A stretch of DNA of 64,000 nucleotides from DAOUTW01 sp964523575 (GCA_964523575.1 CAZGAV010000003.1:50270-114269); one strand, 5' to 3'; shown: positions 23,869 through 33,629, counted from the first letter of the stretch. The notes: a model not told the origin generated them from the sequence alone. Program-made: numbers and translations.

Positions 23869-25191
23869 TTAACAGCCATTGACTTTGCTTTCCAGCAAGG
23901 CCGGGATTTCGGCGATCTTGTGACGCATCTGGTCCATGCTGTCGCGGTCTCGCAGGGTGACGGTGTCGTCCTCGAGAGTCTGGCCATCGATAGTGAAACA
24001 GTAGGGCGTCCCGATTTCATCCATCCGGCGATATCGCCGACCGATGGCTCCGCCCTCGTCGTAGAAGACCTTGAATTTTTTGCGCAAATCATCATGCAAT
24101 TTTCGCGCCACTTCCGGCATGCCGTCTTTTTTGACCAGCGGCAGGATGGCCGCCTTATAGGGCGCTATACGGGGATGCAGGCGCAGGATCACCCGTTGCT
24201 CGCCCTTGACTTCTTCTTCATCGTAGGCATCGACCAGGCAGGTCAGCAGAGTCCGGTCGCATCCGGCCGAGGTTTCAATGATGTAGGGAATATATTTTTC
24301 CTTTGTCTGTTCGTCCCAATAACGCAGGTCTTTGCCCGAGAATTCTTTGTGGCGCGTCAGGTCGAAGTCGGTCCGGTTGTGGACACCTTCCAGCTCTTTC
24401 CAGCCGAAGGAGAACTTGTATTCGATGTCATAGGCCTCCTTGGCGTAATGGGCCAGGTCGCCGGGACCATGTTCATGCCAGCGGAGATTTTCGGGACGGA
24501 TGCCGAGGTCGAGATAAAACTGCCAGCGTTGCTCTTTCCAATAAGCGAACCATTTGGCGTCTTCCGAAGGATGAATAAAGAACTGCATCTCCATCTGTTC
24601 GAATTCGCGGGTGCGGAAGATGAAATTCCCCGGCGTGATTTCGTTGCGGAAAGCCTTGCCGATCTGGGCTATGCCAAAGGGTATTTTTTGGCGTGAGGGG
24701 CCCTGGACATTGAGGAAATTGACATAAATACCCTGGGCCGTTTCGGGACGCAGGAAAATGACGCTGGCTTCGTCCTCAAGCGGGCCCATGAAAGTTTTGA
24801 ACATCAGGTTGAACCGGCGCGGTTCCGTCAATTCGCCGCCGCAATTGGGGCAGGTATCCGATTCGATATCGTCGGCGCGAAAGCGCGATTTGCATTTTTT
24901 GCAATCGACCAGCGGGTCGGTGAATTCGGAGATGTGGCCGGAGGCTTCCCAGACTTTGGGATGCATCAGGATGGCAGCGTCGAGGCCCTCGATATCGTCC
25001 CGCTTATGCACCATTTGCCGCCACCAGAAATCCTTGATATTCCGTTTCAGCTCCGCGCCCAGCGGTCCGTAATCCCAGCAGGCGTTGATGCCGCCGTAGA
25101 TTTCCGATGAAGGAAAAATGAAGCCGCGCCGTTTGCACAGCGATACCAGCTTGTCCATTTTCTCGTCTCTGAATTGATTCTTCTTGGCCAC
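23869..25191 (-). CDS. glyS: Glycyl-tRNA synthetase, class II dimeric (bacterial/eukaryotic-like) form
   Basis: Charges tRNA-Gly. The 440-residue single-chain enzyme is the alpha2 type, not the alpha2beta2 GlyQ/GlyS tetramer. It starts with KLVSLCKRRGFIFPSSEIYG and has a zinc-binding insert with CKKC and CPNCGGE, followed by motif 2 and QGIYVNFLNV, and the C-terminal anticodon-binding domain. It begins one base after the recO stop and is the last gene of eno-ftsB-recO-glyS. Confidence 0.96.
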   Translation of the reverse strand: MAKKNQFRDEKMDKLVSLCKRRGFIFPSSEIYGGINACWDYGPLGAELKRNIKDFWWRQMVHKRDDIEGLDAAILMHPKVWEASGHISEFTDPLVDCKKCKSRFRADDIESDTCPNCGGELTEPRRFNLMFKTFMGPLEDEASVIFLRPETAQGIYVNFLNVQGPSRQKIPFGIAQIGKAFRNEITPGNFIFRTREFEQMEMQFFIHPSEDAKWFAYWKEQRWQFYLDLGIRPENLRWHEHGPGDLAHYAKEAYDIEYKFSFGWKELEGVHNRTDFDLTRHKEFSGKDLRYWDEQTKEKYIPYIIETSAGCDRTLLTCLVDAYDEEEVKGEQRVILRLHPRIAPYKAAILPLVKKDGMPEVARKLHDDLRKKFKVFYDEGGAIGRRYRRMDEIGTPYCFTIDGQTLEDDTVTLRDRDSMDQMRHKIAEIPALLESKVNGC

Positions 25192-26010
25192 TTATCCTCC
25201 GTAGGTTTTAACAGCGCGAGCCAGTTTGTCCAGGAAGTCAAACGACTTCAATTGCCGGATTGTCCCGGCGTGGTATTTCAATAGCGTCGTCAACAGGTCC
25301 ACCATCTGGTTCAATTCCCTGAGGCTGACCGGCTTCTGGGACGCCTCTTCCAGCGACGACGACAGGAGTTCGACAAGTCTGGCATGCAGTACCGGCGTTA
25401 CTCCGATCATCTGATTTTGCCCGACCATCGTCCGGCGGCACTCTTCGCACACAACGCCGCCACGCTCGATACTGATCAATATCGGCGTCGCCTCTTCGCT
25501 TTTGTCGCTTATCGGCATGATTTCCCGCCCGCAACCGACACAGCCGACCAGGTTGGGCCGAAACCCCAACAGCGAAGTAAGCCGCAATATATAACCGGCG
25601 AACAAACCCGGCAACCGCTTTTTGTCGAGGCTGTCGACCATTCGCAGAAATGACAGAGTTATCTGGTAGCAGGCTGGCTGGGGGTCGGACGAGGTCAGGA
25701 GGTTATTGAGCAGTTCGACGGCGCCGGAGGCGAAAGTCAACCGCCCCAGCTGGCCGTCCTTCTCGAACAGAAAAACCTCGATCGGTTCGACGTCGGAGAG
25801 GTAGCCGCTATCACTGCCGTCGCGCAAATAGCAGGTAAATTCCAGCCGGGCAAATCTCAACGGCCGGCCTCGTTTCCCGTTGAGCTGGCGCGAGCCTTTG
25901 ACATTGAGGGTTAATTTCCCCCGGTCGGGCGTGAACACGGTCAGCGTCTGGGAAGACTCCGACCAGTCGGCGCTCGAAAGGATAATTCCTTCGGATTTAT
26001 GGATGGCCAT
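25192..26010 (-). CDS. recO: DNA repair protein RecO
   Basis: RecO anneals strands and, with RecR, loads RecA onto SSB-coated DNA in the RecFOR pathway. The 272-residue product has an N-terminal OB fold (KSEGIILSSADWSESSQTLT), a helical middle and a zinc-finger region with CVGCGRE and CEECRR, giving the four cysteines usual in many RecO proteins. It lies one base after the ftsB-like gene and immediately before glyS. Confidence 0.95.
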   Translation of the reverse strand: MAIHKSEGIILSSADWSESSQTLTVFTPDRGKLTLNVKGSRQLNGKRGRPLRFARLEFTCYLRDGSDSGYLSDVEPIEVFLFEKDGQLGRLTFASGAVELLNNLLTSSDPQPACYQITLSFLRMVDSLDKKRLPGLFAGYILRLTSLLGFRPNLVGCVGCGREIMPISDKSEEATPILISIERGGVVCEECRRTMVGQNQMIGVTPVLHARLVELLSSSLEEASQKPVSLRELNQMVDLLTTLLKYHAGTIRQLKSFDFLDKLARAVKTYGG

Positions 26011-26011
26011 G

Positions 26012-26368
26012 TCAGCGAGAGGGGAATTTCAGGTGATAGATGGTTTCCTCCGGCCGGGAGAAACCATAGCGGGTCCGGGCCAGCCATTCGACGAAATGAG
26101 GGTCCGATTTGAGGCGGCGAAGGCTGTACGAATAATCGACCGCCTCCGCGACCAAAGTCCGATACTCCGCCCGCAGGTCGTCTCGCTGTCGGTTGAGACG
26201 ATAAATCCGCATCAGGCCATAGTCACCGGCGCAAAAAAGATAGATCAGGTAGAGCACGGCCAGACCGATCCCCAGCCGCAACGATTTGCGCTTGAAACCG
26301 TGCTCATATTCGACCAGCCGGCTGATCAATTGCCGGGTGACTTTGCGCCTGAGATCGCCTGATGACAT
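26012..26368 (-). CDS. ftsB: FtsB/DivIC-family septum formation initiator
   Basis: A 118-residue bitopic membrane protein. A basic cytoplasmic N-terminus is followed by one transmembrane segment (LGIGLAVLYLIYLFCAG, residues ~32-48), then a periplasmic coiled coil and a conserved end (FVEWLARTRYGFSRPEE) typical of FtsB/DivIC. These proteins bridge FtsQ and FtsL in the divisome. The position directly after eno matches the eno-ftsB order of many bacteria, which supports the call. Confidence 0.9.
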   Translation of the reverse strand: MSSGDLRRKVTRQLISRLVEYEHGFKRKSLRLGIGLAVLYLIYLFCAGDYGLMRIYRLNRQRDDLRAEYRTLVAEAVDYSYSLRRLKSDPHFVEWLARTRYGFSRPEETIYHLKFPSR

Positions 26369-26376
26369 CGTCGCCC

Positions 26377-27672
26377 CTATTTGATATTGTAAAAGACTGC
26401 CCGGCCGCGATATTCGGCCATGTCATCGAGTAATTCCTCGATCCGCAGAAGCTGATTATACTTGGCTATTCGATCACTGCGGCACACCGAGCCGGTCTTG
26501 ATCTGCCCGGTACCGGCCGCGACCACGACATCCGAAATGGTGGCATCCTCGGTTTCGCCCGAACGATGCGACACCACGGCCGTGAACGAGGCCCGCCTGG
26601 CCATCTCGATGGTATCGAGAGTTTCGGTGAGAGTCCCGATCTGATTAAGTTTAATCAGGATCGAATTGGCGCTCTTCTCCTCGATACCCCGAGCCAGACG
26701 TTTGGGATTGGTCACAAATATATCATCGCCGACAATCTGGATTTTGGAACCGAGCTTCTGGGTCAGCAGCTTCCAGCCGTCCCAATCGTCTTCGGCCAGG
26801 CCGTCCTCGAGCGAAATGATGGGATGTTTCTTAATCAGATCGGCATAATAATCGACCATCTCCGCCGAGGTCAATTCGCGGTTTTCCGAGGCCAGTATAT
26901 ATTTCTTTTTCTTGTCGTCGTAAAATTCGGATGAGGCCGGGTCGAGAGCAAAAAGAATGTCCTCGCCCAGTTTGTAGCCCGATTTATCGACTGCCTGAGA
27001 CATGATATCGAGAGCCTCGGCATTCGATTTCAAATCGGGCGCAAAGCCGCCTTCATCCCCGACGCTGGTATTGTACCCTTTGGATTTCAGGACCTTCTTC
27101 AAACTCCCGAAAACCTCTGCGCCCATTCTCAACGCCTCGGCGAATGTCGGCGCCCCGACCGGCATGATCATGAACTCCTGCAAATCGACGTTGTTATCGG
27201 CGTGCTTGCCGCCGTTAAGGATATTCATCATCGGCACGGGAAGGATTTTCGTATTGGAACCGCCGATATATTCATAGAGAAAGCGCCCGGACGAAAGGGC
27301 GCAGGCTTTGGCCGTCGCCAGAGAAACGCCCAGGATAGCGTTGGCGCCCAACTTGGATTTGGATTCGGTGCCGTCGAGATCGATCAGAAAATGATCCACG
27401 CGAACCTGATCGAAGGGGTCAAGTTCGGCTTCGAGAACAGTCGGCCCGATTATAGTATTGACATTGTCAACCGCTTTGGTGACGCCCTTTCCGAAATATC
27501 TGGTTTCGTCGCCGTCGCGCAGTTCGACCGCCTCGTGAGCACCGGTCGAGGCTCCGGACGGCACCGCCGCCCGGCCCAGACTGCCGTCTTCCAGCATGAC
27601 ATCGACTTCCACCGTCGGAGTGCCGCGCGAATCGAGAATCTGGCGCGCCGCTATATACATAAAGTCTGACAT
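26377..27672 (-). CDS. eno: Enolase
   Basis: Converts 2-phosphoglycerate to phosphoenolpyruvate in glycolysis. The 431-residue protein is full length, with the N-terminal ARQILDSRGTPTVEVDV, the substrate loop GASTGAHEAVELRD, metal ligands in DPASSEF, SLEDGLAEDDW and VGDDIFVTN, and the C-terminal VSHRSGETEDA. AAAGGAG precedes the ATG. It heads the eno-ftsB-recO-glyS operon from its own promoter. Confidence 0.98.
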   Translation of the reverse strand: MSDFMYIAARQILDSRGTPTVEVDVMLEDGSLGRAAVPSGASTGAHEAVELRDGDETRYFGKGVTKAVDNVNTIIGPTVLEAELDPFDQVRVDHFLIDLDGTESKSKLGANAILGVSLATAKACALSSGRFLYEYIGGSNTKILPVPMMNILNGGKHADNNVDLQEFMIMPVGAPTFAEALRMGAEVFGSLKKVLKSKGYNTSVGDEGGFAPDLKSNAEALDIMSQAVDKSGYKLGEDILFALDPASSEFYDDKKKKYILASENRELTSAEMVDYYADLIKKHPIISLEDGLAEDDWDGWKLLTQKLGSKIQIVGDDIFVTNPKRLARGIEEKSANSILIKLNQIGTLTETLDTIEMARRASFTAVVSHRSGETEDATISDVVVAAGTGQIKTGSVCRSDRIAKYNQLLRIEELLDDMAEYRGRAVFYNIK

Positions 27673-27715
27673 AAGTACTCCTTTTCAAAAACGCCGCAAT
27701 AGAGAATTTGGATTG

Positions 27716-27744
27716 AACGTAGCGTCTTTTATGGGGCATGGCAA
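27716..27744 (-). promoter_or_regulatory. eno operon promoter
   Basis: On the minus strand TTGCCA (27744-27739), a 17-base spacer and TACGTT (27721-27716). The predicted start near 27709 leaves a leader of about 37 bases with AAAGGAG. Confidence 0.5.
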
Positions 27745-27773
27745 GTCTAAAATCGAGCGGCAATAATTCAAAA

Positions 27774-27802
27774 TTGACATAAAAAACTCAAACCGATATA
27801 AT
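27774..27802 (+). promoter_or_regulatory. Perfect-consensus promoter, leaderless
   Basis: TTGACA (27774-27779), exactly 17 bases, then TATAAT (27797-27802): full consensus. The start six or seven bases later falls at 27809-27810, on ATG 27810. Confidence 0.85.
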
Positions 27803-27809
27803 GGAGCCG

Positions 27810-30059
27810 ATGATCAAAAAAATCCTGTTCATGGTTCTGCCGGGGCTCCTTTTAGTCCTCGGCAGTCAGGCCGTGGCCGACCGCCTCGACGATAAAATCC
27901 GGGCCGCCAGCTCGGACATCAAGGTTTTCTGCCCCGCCACCGACGCAAATAATATACAATGGGCGGCTCTGCTATATTTGAATCAGACTTACGGCGCCGA
28001 AATTTACGTCGCTTTATTCCAGCCGTCCCCGACTTTTGGATTTGAAACTCAAGCGTCGGACGACGGCCAGTTTCATCTGGCCCAGGTCGGCCTTGGGGTC
28101 AATACGGACCGAACCGTCCTCGTCGATTCAATAATTGCCCGCATTTTCCATGGGACATATCCCGATATAGCCCTGTTCGAGGCCGAAACGCCGGAGGACT
28201 CAGTCTGGCTGGCCTCGACCCTGACCACCATTCGGCTATTATCCCAGAATGATTCAACGGCCTTGACCACCCTTGACCGGATTTATGTGCGTGGCTGGGG
28301 CAACGAGAATTCGGCTGTACTGTTCAATGACGAAGAACTATATGCCAGGTATCATAACCGCGCCGAAGAGATTTCGAAGAATTTTTATCCCAACGGACCT
28401 CTGAATTACAGCCCCGATCGATTCCGACGCTATTACCTGCTGACCCCGCCCGCCACCGGACAGAGCGCCGCCATTGATCTTGTCTCCGGAAGCGGGCTCG
28501 ACGTTTTGCGTCTACCCGGCATCATCGAAAGGCGTCTGCCCGACGGTCCCGAAAGGAAGAATATCCTCCGCCGGCTGGACAGCTATATATCTTCTGTCGG
28601 CATGGCCGGCCGGCCGTGGCTGTCACGATCCGAAAAACTCCGACCCCTGATGACCGCTTATGCCGATATTACCGCTCTCGCCGATCTGGCCCATGACGAA
28701 AACGGCCATCTGGCGCCGGCGGGCGTCGGCGGAGCCATTGAGGAATTGCGCCAAAAGGTATTTCTGGCCATTGAGGAAGCCATCGGAATCGATTGGCGGG
28801 GTAATTTCGAAGTTCGCGAAACCCCTTTCGGCAAATCGGGTAAATTGAGCCTGGATCTGGCCGTGCTCGGCCCGAGGGAAGTAGAATTGTCGTTTTTCAA
28901 GTTCCACCCCTCCCCCGATCGAACCGTTGTTATCGATTCGATATCGAAAATTATTGAACCTCACCAGCGCTTCTACCGGGAATATCCGGTCGATCTGGAA
29001 CGGTTGGATTTTGCCGGCATTACCCACGATTCGCTTATGTTTTCCCTCGATGTGGTCGTTGAAGGTTTGACCCTTAACCTTCGAGTTCCCTTTTCGGACT
29101 ATGCACAGGAAAATCTGGGCCTACGCTTTCTGCCCGGATATACTTTTCTGGAGCCGTTCACCGCCGATCAATTTACGGCTCTGGCGCAACCGTTCGACTG
29201 GCAGCTGCTGATCACCAAACCTTACGGGAGTATTCTTGACGGCCGGATTAAAATTGACAATCCTGACGGTATCGTCGTCGGCACTTTCGACGATCATATC
29301 TTCATGCCCGAGGGCATCACCGCCAAATACATGGACATCCACTTCGCCGCCGGTCGGTCGGTCGGCTATGATCTGAGAACCGTCCGTGCTCTGCTGGAAG
29401 TCGGCGGCGTTACCGTAGCCCAGACTTCGGCCGAAGTCCGTGTCGTCCGTTGCGAGATTCCCGATACGCGTGATATTGCCTTTATTCCCGATCCCGAAGG
29501 CCGCCTGGAAGATTTCCTTCGTATCACGCGGGCCTCGATTACCCCCTTTACGCCCCGCGGCCTGATAAGAGCTCCGCTTGAGGCCTATGACGTACTGGTA
29601 ATTGGTTCCGATGCTGTCAGCTACTATGATGTACTCGGGAAGGTCGGTGACCGCCTGCACGAATTCGTTCGCAATGGCGGTGATATCCTGATTCTGGGAC
29701 AGTCGTTCGGCTGGCCCCATGATATTTTCGGAATTCCCATCTATACCGCCAAATCCGCCGCTTCAGTACCGGCCAAAATTCTGAACAGCCACCATGCAGT
29801 TTTCACCGAACCTTATGAAATTGACACTCAACAGCTTCTGGCCAATCTCCGGGAATCGTCGCAGGCTTGGCCGGCGATGATCGGCGGCGGCACGGAAATT
29901 ATCTCCGCCGGGGAACTTGGCAGTTATTTAAGAGTTTTTACTATTGGCGAAGGTCATGTAATTTATTGCGGCTTGCCGCTTCTGGAAATGTCGGCAGCCC
30001 TGGATGTGGAAGCGATACATATGATGGCAAACCTGATAAATTTTGGATATGGCAAATAA
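27810..30059 (+). CDS. Large periplasmic protein of unknown function with GATase-like C-terminal fold
   Basis: A 749-residue exported protein that I do not recognise. The signal peptide ends near SQAVADR (residue ~25). Residues ~30-450 show no known motif. The last ~150 residues look like a class I glutamine-amidotransferase-like or ThuA-like Rossmann fold (AYDVLVIGSDAVSYYDVLG, then FVRNGGDILILGQSFGWPHD and IGEGHVIYCGLPL), but no catalytic Cys-His pair is evident. ATG 27810 is preferred to ATG 27801, which overlaps the -10 box. Its end overlaps the ABC exporter start by 11 bases, so the two are coupled and may act together in envelope export. Confidence 0.8.
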   Translation: MIKKILFMVLPGLLLVLGSQAVADRLDDKIRAASSDIKVFCPATDANNIQWAALLYLNQTYGAEIYVALFQPSPTFGFETQASDDGQFHLAQVGLGVNTDRTVLVDSIIARIFHGTYPDIALFEAETPEDSVWLASTLTTIRLLSQNDSTALTTLDRIYVRGWGNENSAVLFNDEELYARYHNRAEEISKNFYPNGPLNYSPDRFRRYYLLTPPATGQSAAIDLVSGSGLDVLRLPGIIERRLPDGPERKNILRRLDSYISSVGMAGRPWLSRSEKLRPLMTAYADITALADLAHDENGHLAPAGVGGAIEELRQKVFLAIEEAIGIDWRGNFEVRETPFGKSGKLSLDLAVLGPREVELSFFKFHPSPDRTVVIDSISKIIEPHQRFYREYPVDLERLDFAGITHDSLMFSLDVVVEGLTLNLRVPFSDYAQENLGLRFLPGYTFLEPFTADQFTALAQPFDWQLLITKPYGSILDGRIKIDNPDGIVVGTFDDHIFMPEGITAKYMDIHFAAGRSVGYDLRTVRALLEVGGVTVAQTSAEVRVVRCEIPDTRDIAFIPDPEGRLEDFLRITRASITPFTPRGLIRAPLEAYDVLVIGSDAVSYYDVLGKVGDRLHEFVRNGGDILILGQSFGWPHDIFGIPIYTAKSAASVPAKILNSHHAVFTEPYEIDTQQLLANLRESSQAWPAMIGGGTEIISAGELGSYLRVFTIGEGHVIYCGLPLLEMSAALDVEAIHMMANLINFGYGK

Positions 30060-31827
30060 AAATCCCGGGCGTTTTGCCCACATTACTCCCATACTGCGCA
30101 AGTACAAAGGGTACATAATCATCGGCGGGGCGGCGGCGGTTTTGGCCAACAGCCTGATGTTGATCGTTCCCTATCTCGTCAAACTTGCCTTCGACGCCGT
30201 GTCGGCCAAAAAGCCGTCAGCGGTAATTCTCCATTACGGCCTTTACATGGCAGCGTTAGCGGTCATTGCCGGAGTCTTCCGTTTTGTCATGCGCCGGACC
30301 ATTATCTGGGCTTCCCGTATCGCCGAATACGACCTTCGCGGCCTCCTTTTCACCAAATGGCTCAGCCTCGATCCATCCTATTATGACAACACCCGTACCG
30401 GCGACCTAATGGCCCATGCCACTAATGATATCGAGGCGATCCGGATGATGATCGGGCCGGGTATCATGCACATTTTCAACACCTTCGTCTCGGTGGTCGT
30501 GGCCATCGCCTTTATGATGACGCTATCGGTCAAACTGACTCTCTTCACCGTCGTGCCCATGATTGCCCTCGCCCTCGGCGTCAACCGCATCGGCGGGCTG
30601 GTCCATAAAAGATTTCTGGCCATCCAGGAGCACTTCGCCTATCTAACCTCGCGCGTTCAGGAAAATCTGGCCGGCGTGCGAGTCATCAAAGCTTACCGCC
30701 GGGAACGCTCCGAAATCGAGCGCTTCGGCAAAGTCTCCCAGCAATACGCCGACATGAATCTGGGGATGATGCGTGTCATCGGGCTGTTTCAACCGATGAT
30801 TTCCGGTATTGCGGGTTTAGTCACTCTTATGGTCTTGTACGTCGGGGGACGCGAAATCACCGCGGGACATATTACCCTGGGCACACTGGTGGCCTTTTTC
30901 GGATATCTTGGCTGGCTGGTCTGGCCAATGATGGCGTTGGGGTGGGTTATTTCCCTCTATCAGCGCGGCACCGCTTCACTGGATCGAATCAATAAAATCC
31001 TCAATACGGAACCGAATATTAAAAATCCCGGGCATATCGAGAATATCCCGAAAGATATTCGAGGAAAAATCGAATTCCGAAATCTGACTTTCACCTACCT
31101 CTCGCATAACGGCGCCGAGCATCCCGGAGAGTCGGTGCTTACAGATATCAATCTGGTTATTGAACCGGGCACCAGGCTGGGCATCATCGGCCCGACCGGT
31201 TCAGGAAAAACGACACTGGTTTCTCTGATCCCCCGCCTCTATCCGACACAGCCGGGTCAGATATTCGTCGACGATATTGACATCACTCGCTGGCCGCTCG
31301 ATAAATTACGCCGGGCCATCGGATTCGTGCCACAGGAAACTTTCCTGTTTTCCGATACGCTGGAGGCCAATATCGACTTCAGTTCGGAAAACTCGGTCCG
31401 AAGCGAGGCTATTGAGGCGGCCCGGCTTTCGGCCTTGCATGACGATATCGAGCAGTTCCCGAACCAATATGAGACCATACTCGGCGAGCGGGGCATCACT
31501 CTCTCTGGCGGTCAGAAACAGCGTACGGCATTGGCGCGGGCCATCATGAAATCGCCGTCGATTATCATCCTCGACGACGCCACCAGCTCCGTGGACACCG
31601 ATACCGAGGAAAAAATATTCGAAAATCTTGAGAAGGTCCTGCCGGGACGGACGTCGATCATAATTTCCCATCGGGTGTCGAGTCTGCAGAATTGCAATCT
31701 GGTGATCTACCTGGAAAAAGGAAGAATCGCCGAGCAGGGGAGCCATGAAGAGCTGGTCAAGCTGGGCGGATCTTATGCTTATCTTTATCAGAGGCAGTTG
31801 ATGGAAGCCCAACTGGAGAAAATGTAA
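30049..31827 (+). CDS. ABC exporter subunit 1 (degenerate ATPase site half)
   Basis: A half-transporter of 592 residues: six transmembrane helices (type IV exporter fold) followed by an ATPase domain. Walker A is GPTGSGKTTL and the signature LSGGQKQR is normal, but Walker B reads IIILDDATSSVD, with Asp (~510) where the catalytic Glu should be. This is the hallmark of the inactive-site subunit in heterodimeric exporters (BmrCD, TM287/288 type). Its stop overlaps the next subunit's ATG by one base. Substrate unknown: lipids, peptides or drugs are possible. Confidence 0.93.
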   Translation: MANKNPGRFAHITPILRKYKGYIIIGGAAAVLANSLMLIVPYLVKLAFDAVSAKKPSAVILHYGLYMAALAVIAGVFRFVMRRTIIWASRIAEYDLRGLLFTKWLSLDPSYYDNTRTGDLMAHATNDIEAIRMMIGPGIMHIFNTFVSVVVAIAFMMTLSVKLTLFTVVPMIALALGVNRIGGLVHKRFLAIQEHFAYLTSRVQENLAGVRVIKAYRRERSEIERFGKVSQQYADMNLGMMRVIGLFQPMISGIAGLVTLMVLYVGGREITAGHITLGTLVAFFGYLGWLVWPMMALGWVISLYQRGTASLDRINKILNTEPNIKNPGHIENIPKDIRGKIEFRNLTFTYLSHNGAEHPGESVLTDINLVIEPGTRLGIIGPTGSGKTTLVSLIPRLYPTQPGQIFVDDIDITRWPLDKLRRAIGFVPQETFLFSDTLEANIDFSSENSVRSEAIEAARLSALHDDIEQFPNQYETILGERGITLSGGQKQRTALARAIMKSPSIIILDDATSSVDTDTEEKIFENLEKVLPGRTSIIISHRVSSLQNCNLVIYLEKGRIAEQGSHEELVKLGGSYAYLYQRQLMEAQLEKM

Positions 31828-33629
31828 TGCGATCGGCGTCTTCTCAGTATCACGATGAAGAAGTCCTGGGAAAGGCCTATGATGCCCGTCTCATGCACCG
31901 GCTGATGCGTTATTTGCGGCCATATCGCATGAAAGTCTTCATTTCGGTGCTCCTCCTGCTGGTCGTGACCGCCCTGCAGCTGTCGGGGCCGATTCTGGTC
32001 CAGATCGCCATCGACAAATATATCGCCGTCGGCAACAATGCCGGTCTTTTCCGGCTGGCTCTGCTGTATTTCGGCATCATAATTTCGGCTTTTTTCCTGG
32101 CTTATCTGCAATTCTATACCATGCAGGTCATCGGCCAGGCTGTCATGTACGATATCAGGATGCAGGTTTTTCGCCATCTCCAGAAACTGCATCTGGCCTT
32201 TTTCGACAAAAATCCGGTGGGACGTCTGGTGACGCGCGTCACCAATGATATCAACGTCCTCAACGAACTTTTCTCTTCGGGCGTGGTGGCTGTCTTCGGC
32301 GACGTTCTGTCGCTGGCCGGAATTATCATCGCCATGTTCTATTACAGCTGGCAGTTGGCTCTGGTAACTCTGGCCGTCCTGCCTTTTCTGGTGCTGGCCA
32401 CGGTTATTTTCCGCGCCAAGGTCCGCGATGTTTATCGTCAGGTGCGCATCCGGCTGGCCCGGATCAACTCCTTTCTCCAGGAGCATTTGACCGGTATTTC
32501 GGTGGTCCAGTTGTTCAATCAGGAAAAACGGATATTTCTCAAATTCGACGACATCAACGAGAAGCTCAAGCAATCCAATTTCCGTTCCGTTTATCTCTAC
32601 GCCGTCTTTTTCCCCGTCGTGGAATTGATCGAAACGGTAGCCGTGGCCATCCTGATCTATTTCGGCGGCATTCGCATCAATATGGACCTGCTTACCTTTG
32701 GCGAATTGGTCGCCTTTATTCAATTGGTGGAGCGATTTTTCCGTCCTCTGCGCGACCTCTCCGAAAAATACAATATCCTTCAGGCGTCGATGGCTTCATC
32801 AGAGCGGATATTCAAACTGATCGATGAAAAGCCGCAGGTTGGCGCCCCGGAAAATCCGAAAAAAATCGCCGACTTCAGGGGTGAAATTGTTTTCGACAAC
32901 GTCTCTTTCGCCTACAACGAACCTGAATATATCCTGCATGACGTCAGCTTTAAGATCAAGCCGGGCGAAAAAGTGGCTATTGTCGGTTTCACGGGCGCCG
33001 GCAAGACTTCACTGGTCTCGTTGCTTTTGCGTTTTTACGATTTCCAGAATGGCGATATCCGGATCGACGGCGTTTCGCTTCGCGACATGTCGCCCGATTA
33101 CATCCGTTCCTATATGGCGCTGGTTTTGCAGGATGTCTTTATTTTCTCGGGTGATTTCGCGACCAATATCCATCTCAATAATCCGGCTATCTCACAAAAT
33201 CAGTTGGCCCGCTCCGCCCGTCAGGTAGGTATCGCCGATTTCATCGAACGTCAGCCCGAAGGATACCGGTCCGAGGTTCACGAACGCGGCGCGACGCTCT
33301 CTGTGGGCCAGAAACAATTGTTGTCCTTCGCCCGGGCGCTGGCCTACGATCCCAAAATCCTGATCCTCGACGAAGCCACCAGTTCCGTCGATGCCCAGAC
33401 TGAAGCCCAAATTCAGGTCGCTCTGGATAAATTGATGCGAGGACGGACGTCGATAATTATCGCCCATCGCCTGTCGACGATCGAAAAGGCCGACCGCATC
33501 ATCGTCATGCACAAGGGCCGTCTGCGCGAAAGCGGCACTCATCGGGAGCTTCTGGCCCTCAAGGGCATCTATCACGCCCTCCATGAAACGCAATTCAAAC
33601 ATATCAACCGGGTGGGGAGTCATGCCTGA
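31827..33629 (+). CDS. ABC exporter subunit 2 (catalytic half)
   Basis: A half-transporter of 600 residues, with six transmembrane helices then an ATPase domain. Walker A is GFTGAGKTSL and Walker B ILILDEATSSVD has the catalytic Glu, but the signature is LSVGQ (Val ~493) rather than LSGGQ. This complements subunit 1: the site made of subunit-1 Walker motifs and this altered signature is degenerate, while the other site is intact. The pair therefore forms an asymmetric heterodimer. The next gene starts 8 bases before this one's stop. Confidence 0.94.
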   Translation: MRSASSQYHDEEVLGKAYDARLMHRLMRYLRPYRMKVFISVLLLLVVTALQLSGPILVQIAIDKYIAVGNNAGLFRLALLYFGIIISAFFLAYLQFYTMQVIGQAVMYDIRMQVFRHLQKLHLAFFDKNPVGRLVTRVTNDINVLNELFSSGVVAVFGDVLSLAGIIIAMFYYSWQLALVTLAVLPFLVLATVIFRAKVRDVYRQVRIRLARINSFLQEHLTGISVVQLFNQEKRIFLKFDDINEKLKQSNFRSVYLYAVFFPVVELIETVAVAILIYFGGIRINMDLLTFGELVAFIQLVERFFRPLRDLSEKYNILQASMASSERIFKLIDEKPQVGAPENPKKIADFRGEIVFDNVSFAYNEPEYILHDVSFKIKPGEKVAIVGFTGAGKTSLVSLLLRFYDFQNGDIRIDGVSLRDMSPDYIRSYMALVLQDVFIFSGDFATNIHLNNPAISQNQLARSARQVGIADFIERQPEGYRSEVHERGATLSVGQKQLLSFARALAYDPKILILDEATSSVDAQTEAQIQVALDKLMRGRTSIIIAHRLSTIEKADRIIVMHKGRLRESGTHRELLALKGIYHALHETQFKHINRVGSHA

